64,000 nucleotides of DNA, taken from Flavobacterium palustre (GTDB lineage: Bacteria > Bacteroidota > Bacteroidia > Flavobacteriales > Flavobacteriaceae). The notes beneath the pieces are model-generated. The model searched no databases and was not told the origin of the DNA. It saw nothing but the letters and a program-made list of their open reading frames with translations. The stretch covers positions 186,001 through 250,000 of the forward strand of contig NZ_BMGA01000002.1 of NCBI RefSeq assembly GCF_014639535.1. The letters are read 5' to 3'. Positions 61,073 through 64,000 of this stretch are shown piece by piece. Made by a program: the position numbers and the translations under genes. Position 1 is the first letter of the stretch. Each line of letters opens with the position of its first letter.

Positions 61073-61672
61073 ATGCTAGACTGGTTAAAACATATCAATA
61101 AAGAATATCCGGAATTTTGGAACGATTATTTGGCTAAATTTTCTAAAAAATCGAAGCGTTACGTAATTCTGGCCACTGATGCAACAGGAAATTCGACTGA
61201 AAAAGACGTCATAACATTTATTAGCGCTTTTGCAGTTGAAGATGATGCTATTTTAATTAAAGACAGTTTTGAAACAATATTATTGCAGTACCGTTTTTTA
61301 CATGATAATCATCTTTCCAACGAATATATTATCGAAAGCAGATTGCTTAAATTATCAGAACCGGAAGCTCTTAAAACTTTTATTGAATACTTAGGCAACG
61401 GAATTCTTGTGGGACATCAGATTCAGTCAAGCGTTGCAATGATTAACGCTACTTTAGAAAGGCTTGATTGCGGAAAATTACGTAATGAGGCCTTGGATAT
61501 TGATATTATGCATCGAAAACTCAATGAAATTACCGACGATAAAGAATTGTCATTAGATGAACTGACTGATTTTTACAAAATTCAATCCACACCTGCTAAT
61601 TCGACTACTGAAAGAGCCTATACAATTGCTTTACTTTTTTTAAAATTAAAATTTAAATTGGGACTGAAGTAG
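61073..61672 (+). CDS. DnaQ-fold 3'-5' exonuclease-like protein, probably inactive
   Basis: This 199-residue protein has the overall DEDDh exonuclease layout: RYVILATDATGNSTEKDVITFISAFAV at the place of motif I, GNGILVGHQIQSSVAMINATL at motif II, and a C-terminal helix ERAYTIALLFLKL at motif III. Each catalytic acid is changed: the expected Asp-x-Glu of motif I reads Ala-Thr-Asp, the motif II Asp is replaced by Ser, and the motif III Asp reads Arg. It is therefore probably a pseudo-enzyme. It starts 4 bases after the cNMP-CBS-DUF294 gene and likely works with it. Confidence 0.8.
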   Translation: MLDWLKHINKEYPEFWNDYLAKFSKKSKRYVILATDATGNSTEKDVITFISAFAVEDDAILIKDSFETILLQYRFLHDNHLSNEYIIESRLLKLSEPEALKTFIEYLGNGILVGHQIQSSVAMINATLERLDCGKLRNEALDIDIMHRKLNEITDDKELSLDELTDFYKIQSTPANSTTERAYTIALLFLKLKFKLGLK

Positions 61673-61692
61673 AAAAACAAACTAAAAAACAG

Positions 61693-62697
61693 CTATTCTT
61701 TGTTTAATTGCGCCAGAATTTCATAGGAATACAATCTCGGTTCATGTTCATAAACAGCAGTTGTTACCATTAATTCATCTATTTGAGTGATTTGGATAAA
61801 ATTTTCTAATTCTCTTTTTATTTTTTCAGGACCACCAATAAAAGTATATTTTATCATTTGCTGTAAAGCTGCTTCTTCCATAGGATCCATAAAATCTTCG
61901 TCCGGTTCGACAGCTTCTTTCAGTTGCTGTCTGTTTCCGGTTATAATACCCAGAAACAGCTTTTTAAACGAAGTGGCTAATCGTTCGGCTTCTTTATTGG
62001 TATCCGCGGCAATTACATTCACACAGGCAATTACATAAGGTTTTTTTAAATTTTCCGAAGGCGTAAAATTTCTTCTGTAAATAGCCAAGGCATTATGCAA
62101 TTGTGCCGGAGCAAAATGACTGGCAAAAGCATAAGGTAAGCCCAAAGACGCAGCCAAATAAGCACTTTCGGTACTTGATCCGAGAATCCAAATTGGGATA
62201 TCTAAACCTTCTCCGGGAAAAGCCCTCACTCTCCCATTTTTGTTCCCTTCCGATAAATAACGTTGTAATTCTTCTACATTGGCAGGAAATTCCATAGCTG
62301 CATGTTCGTCTCTTTTTAAAGCTGCAGCCGTAAACTGATCGGTTCCAGGGGCGCGTCCCAAACCTAAATCAATCCGATTAGGAAAAAGAGTTGCCAAAGT
62401 ACCAAACTGTTCCGCCACAATCAAAGGAGCGTGATTAGGAAGCATAATCCCCCCAGAACCCACTCTTAATGTAGAAGTTCCCGCAGCAATATGTCCAATC
62501 AATACCACTGTTGCTGTACTGGCAATGCCCTGCATATTGTGATGTTCGGCGAGCCAAAACCGCTCATAACCCCATTTTTCTGCATGTTGGGCTAATGACA
62601 AACTATTTTTAAAAGTATCGGTTGCATTTCCTCCGTCTCTAACTATGGCTAAATCAAGAACGGATATTTTGATTTGGGAAAGTGTATTTACAGTCAT
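61693..62697 (-). CDS. LLM class flavin-dependent oxidoreductase
   Basis: This 334-residue luciferase-like monooxygenase is closely similar to the one at 47776-48783 across [47 protein letters not shown] and [15 protein letters not shown]. The substrate-side loops (MDVPLY versus LDIPIW, and the C-terminal third) differ, so they are probably paralogues with different substrates. It is convergent with the DnaQ-like gene, ending 21 bases from it, and is likely transcribed alone. Confidence 0.9.
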   Translation of the reverse strand: MTVNTLSQIKISVLDLAIVRDGGNATDTFKNSLSLAQHAEKWGYERFWLAEHHNMQGIASTATVVLIGHIAAGTSTLRVGSGGIMLPNHAPLIVAEQFGTLATLFPNRIDLGLGRAPGTDQFTAAALKRDEHAAMEFPANVEELQRYLSEGNKNGRVRAFPGEGLDIPIWILGSSTESAYLAASLGLPYAFASHFAPAQLHNALAIYRRNFTPSENLKKPYVIACVNVIAADTNKEAERLATSFKKLFLGIITGNRQQLKEAVEPDEDFMDPMEEAALQQMIKYTFIGGPEKIKRELENFIQITQIDELMVTTAVYEHEPRLYSYEILAQLNKE

Positions 62698-62845
62698 GAA
62701 TAATCATCTTATTTGTATATACAAAAGTAAAGATTATAAACTGCTTTTAAGAAGATAAAAATACTAATAGAAAGTTAAATACTTATCTATTAGAAAACCT
62801 AAAAGCAACAAAATAAGACCACTTCTATAATAGTATTTTTTGTCT

Positions 62846-62853
62846 TAAATTTG
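62846..62853 (+). promoter_or_regulatory. -7 promoter box for the FAD monooxygenase gene
   Basis: TAAATTTG fits TAnnTTTG, 63 bases before the TTG start at 62917 and between divergent genes. Confidence 0.5.
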
Positions 62854-62916
62854 CACAGCTTTAAAAAGTGGTAAAATATTGAAAAATAGAAGTTTTTCAA
62901 ATTAAATAATAAGGAA

Positions 62917-64000
62917 TTGAGAAAAATAAAAAACGAAGATACAAAATGGACTGTTTGTCCCGAATGTCGAGGACGTGGCAAAAAAAGCCAAAGAATCAGC
63001 AAGAAAGTCCGACTTCGTTACCAGGCAGCATTAGAACAATTTAAAAAAACAAACGCTGAAGGAACAGCTCCCCTTCCTCCTAAGAGTCACTTAATTCTCT
63101 GTACTCATTGTAACGGATCCGGATTGATTCCGGCTGTCTCTCCTCCTATTCCAGATAAAGAAAATTATCCGCATCTTGCTATCATTGGTGGTGGTATTGG
63201 TGGTGTGGCTCTGGCTGTTGCCTGTTTACACCGTGGAATTCCTTTTACACTTTATGAGCGTGATACTAATTTTGAAGCCCGTTCCCAGGGTTACGGATTG
63301 ACTTTGCAACAAGCCAGTAAAGCAATTGAAGGCTTGGGAATTCTTTTTTTAGATCAAGGCGTAATTTCAACAAGACATTTGGTTCATACCACAGAAGGAA
63401 AAGTCATTGGCGAATGGGGAATTAGAAAGTGGCTGCAATCAGAAACAAAAACAACTCCCAAACGAACCAACATACATATTGCACGACAATCGCTACGTTT
63501 AGCTTTATTGGAACAACTGCAAGGCAATGATGCCGTAAAATGGGGACATCAACTAATCGATTTTAAGAAATCCGAAGATGGAAGTATTAATTTGAGTTTT
63601 CAGGTAAATAATGAAATAACGCATTCCAAAGCCGATCTTGTTGTGGGAGCCGACGGTATTCGCAGTACGGTGCGCAGGTTGTTAATTGGTGAAGAAACTA
63701 CTCCTTTGCGCTATTTAGATTGTATTGTGATATTAGGAATTTGTCCTTTGAGTGCTATTGAAAACTTTGATAATGCTTTATTAGATTCCGCTACAGTATT
63801 TCAAACTGCTAATGGCAATGAGCGAATCTATATCATGCCTTATACTTCCGATTCGGTAATGTGGCAACTTAGTTTTCCAATGCCGGAAAATGAAGCTAAA
63901 GCTTTAAGCGCTTTGGGTTCTCAGGCGTTAAAAGAAGAAGCCTGTCGAAGAACCCAATGGCACGCTCCTATTCCTCAAATTGTAGCCGCAACACAAGAAA
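62917..64000 (+). CDS. FAD-dependent monooxygenase with N-terminal zinc-ribbon (partial, 3' end off window)
   Basis: About 361 residues are visible; the frame is open to the window end. Residues about 14-75 carry two CxxCxGxG motifs, CPECRGRG and CTHCNGSG, which resemble the DnaJ zinc-finger and probably bind zinc. From about residue 90 comes an FAD monooxygenase: LAIIGGGIGGVALAVACLHRG (FAD-binding), LYERDTNFEARSQGYGLTLQ, and the second FAD motif ADLVVGADGIRSTVRRLLIG. The start is TTG at 62917 with an AAGGA upstream; an in-frame stop lies just before, and no ATG precedes the Cys motif. The substrate is unknown. Confidence 0.8.
   Translation, partial: MRKIKNEDTKWTVCPECRGRGKKSQRISKKVRLRYQAALEQFKKTNAEGTAPLPPKSHLILCTHCNGSGLIPAVSPPIPDKENYPHLAIIGGGIGGVALAVACLHRGIPFTLYERDTNFEARSQGYGLTLQQASKAIEGLGILFLDQGVISTRHLVHTTEGKVIGEWGIRKWLQSETKTTPKRTNIHIARQSLRLALLEQLQGNDAVKWGHQLIDFKKSEDGSINLSFQVNNEITHSKADLVVGADGIRSTVRRLLIGEETTPLRYLDCIVILGICPLSAIENFDNALLDSATVFQTANGNERIYIMPYTSDSVMWQLSFPMPENEAKALSALGSQALKEEACRRTQWHAPIPQIVAATQE

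Overview
The window looks like chromosomal DNA of a Flavobacterium-like member of the Bacteroidota. It is AT-rich, and most start regions carry the Bacteroidota promoter type (TTTG, about 20 bases, then TAnnTTTG) rather than Shine-Dalgarno sites. It also has the lpxC-fabZ fusion, the nine-enzyme his operon, CusA/CzcA pumps fused to an outer-membrane channel, and NrtR-type sugar regulators typical of the group. No rRNA, tRNA, CRISPR array, prophage or complete insertion sequence was found.

Layout. 0-1 kb: end of a regulator/RND-efflux operon on the minus strand. 1-3.2 kb: a DUF1080 glycoside enzyme and an HD phosphohydrolase. 3.2-9.3 kb: lipid A genes (lpxD, lpxC-fabZ, lpxA, a second lpxD-like gene) with efp and sucD. 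9.5-13.9 kb: a small GIY-YIG-like protein, fabG, a membrane VWA protein with a terminator-like hairpin inside its gene, and a YeiH-type permease. 14.1-21.8 kb: metal handling (His-rich exported protein, CusA/CzcA-TolC fusion, adaptor, ferritin-like/VIT transporter, small membrane protein). 21.8-29.7 kb: complete hisGDCBHA-F-IE operon with its own promoter, a His-codon leader peptide, an attenuator and an end terminator.

29.8-41.4 kb is the most unusual part. A plus-strand run (alpha/beta hydrolase, M17 aminopeptidase, ATP-grasp ligase, M1 peptidase, DUF4240 protein) converges on a minus-strand run (COG4947-like esterase, RimK-like ATP-grasp, YbdK/GCS2 carboxylate-amine ligase, class-I glutamine amidotransferase, atypical ATP-grasp-like ligase). 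Together they encode up to four amide-bond-forming enzymes, two serine hydrolases and two peptidases, without any NRPS or ribosome-related partner. I read it as a pathway that makes and breaks down or recycles an unknown peptide-like small molecule.

41.6-51.1 kb holds two small unknowns, a DUF6155 protein, a RadD-like and a DEAD-box helicase, a type II NADH dehydrogenase, and an oxidoreductase group (LLM flavoprotein, zinc-type alcohol dehydrogenase of unusually high GC, DinB/BstA-like protein, divergent HxlR regulator). 51.2-57.0 kb is a sugar utilisation locus: a frameshifted NrtR/AraR-like regulator, LamB-type porin, DTE-type ketose 3-epimerase, PfkB sugar kinase and FucP-like permease, consistent with uptake of a ketose and conversion to fructose 6-phosphate. 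57.1-64 kb carries an SLC13 transporter, a cNMP-CBS-DUF294 protein paired with a catalytically degenerate DnaQ-fold protein, a second LLM oxidoreductase, and a truncated FAD monooxygenase with an N-terminal zinc-ribbon.

A recurring theme is long imperfect inverted repeats that fill many gaps between co-transcribed genes, including almost every junction of the his operon.
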